This document shows positions 5,669-5,686 of a stretch of DNA of 5,686 bases, one piece after another. Position 1 is the first letter of the stretch. Every line of letters begins with the position of its first letter. This stretch comes from Spirochaetota bacterium. Its GTDB lineage: Bacteria; Spirochaetota; Spirochaetia; DSM-27196; PWMO01. The position numbers were made by a program, and so were the translations under genes. The DNA lies in assembly GCA_009908925.1 (NCBI GenBank), contig JAAAOH010000261.1:1-5686 (forward strand), in the 5' to 3' direction. The notes beneath the pieces are model-generated. The model had not been told where the DNA came from and ran no database searches. It worked only from the letters and a program-made list of their open reading frames with translations.

Positions 5669-5686
5669 TGCGGGATTTCCGCTTCG

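Larger units (their letters stand above)
5326..5686. other. Very GC-rich non-coding stretch at the right edge
   Basis: No credible gene is seen in these 361 bases. The longest frame, on the minus strand (5653-5291), translates to Arg/Pro/Ala-rich low-complexity sequence, overlaps the end of the J-protein gene and starts inside a hairpin. The region holds nested inverted repeats (5332-5531), a further stem CGGTCTCGG with CCGGGACCG (5547-5555 with 5563-5571, one G-T pair) and a perfect hairpin at 5645-5668. No T-rich intrinsic terminator for the J-protein gene was found; GGGG/CCCC directly after its stop (from 5325) is too weak. It may contain a dispersed repeat, a structured RNA, or the control region of a gene beyond the edge. 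Confidence 0.6.

Overview
The window is bacterial DNA of high G+C content. It holds one large metabolic gene cut by the left edge, two smaller genes facing away from each other, and two GC-rich non-coding stretches. A one-polypeptide pyruvate:ferredoxin oxidoreductase (PFOR) points to an organism with anaerobic or fermentative energy metabolism. The taxon cannot be fixed from the sequence. A G+C-rich anaerobe such as a spirochaete, clostridial relative or deltaproteobacterium would fit, with a weak personal leaning to spirochaetes.

Layout: (1) 1-3477, plus strand: nifJ/por, missing roughly its first 37 codons, with both ferredoxin-type [4Fe-4S] motifs, the four cysteines of the catalytic-domain cluster and the thiamine diphosphate (TPP) site intact. 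(2) 3478-3727: convergent intergenic region with a textbook intrinsic terminator at 3539-3570, probably working in both directions, followed by a GC-rich hairpin-dense stretch. (3) 3728-4285, minus strand: an unrecognised 185-residue soluble protein with a strong Shine-Dalgarno site. (4) 4286-4401: a compact divergent control region with two back-to-back sigma-70-like promoters whose -35 boxes lie 15 bp apart, and a 24-bp inverted repeat covering the -10 box and spacer of the minus-strand promoter. (5) 4402-5325, plus strand: a J-domain (DnaJ-like) protein of 307 residues with an Arg/Pro/Ala-rich linker and an unrecognised C-terminal domain; its promoter lies so close to the start codon that the mRNA is probably leaderless or nearly so. 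(6) 5326-5686: no credible gene, very GC-rich, with nested inverted repeats (5332-5531) and a perfect 10-bp hairpin near the right edge.

The PFOR gene is a self-contained catabolic unit closed by its terminator. The orphan protein and the J-domain protein share one control region and may be co-regulated; this is inference from layout only. I see no CRISPR array, transposase, tRNA, rRNA or phage gene. The least explained items are the divergent orphan/J-protein pair with its dyad and the 5332-5531 structured element.
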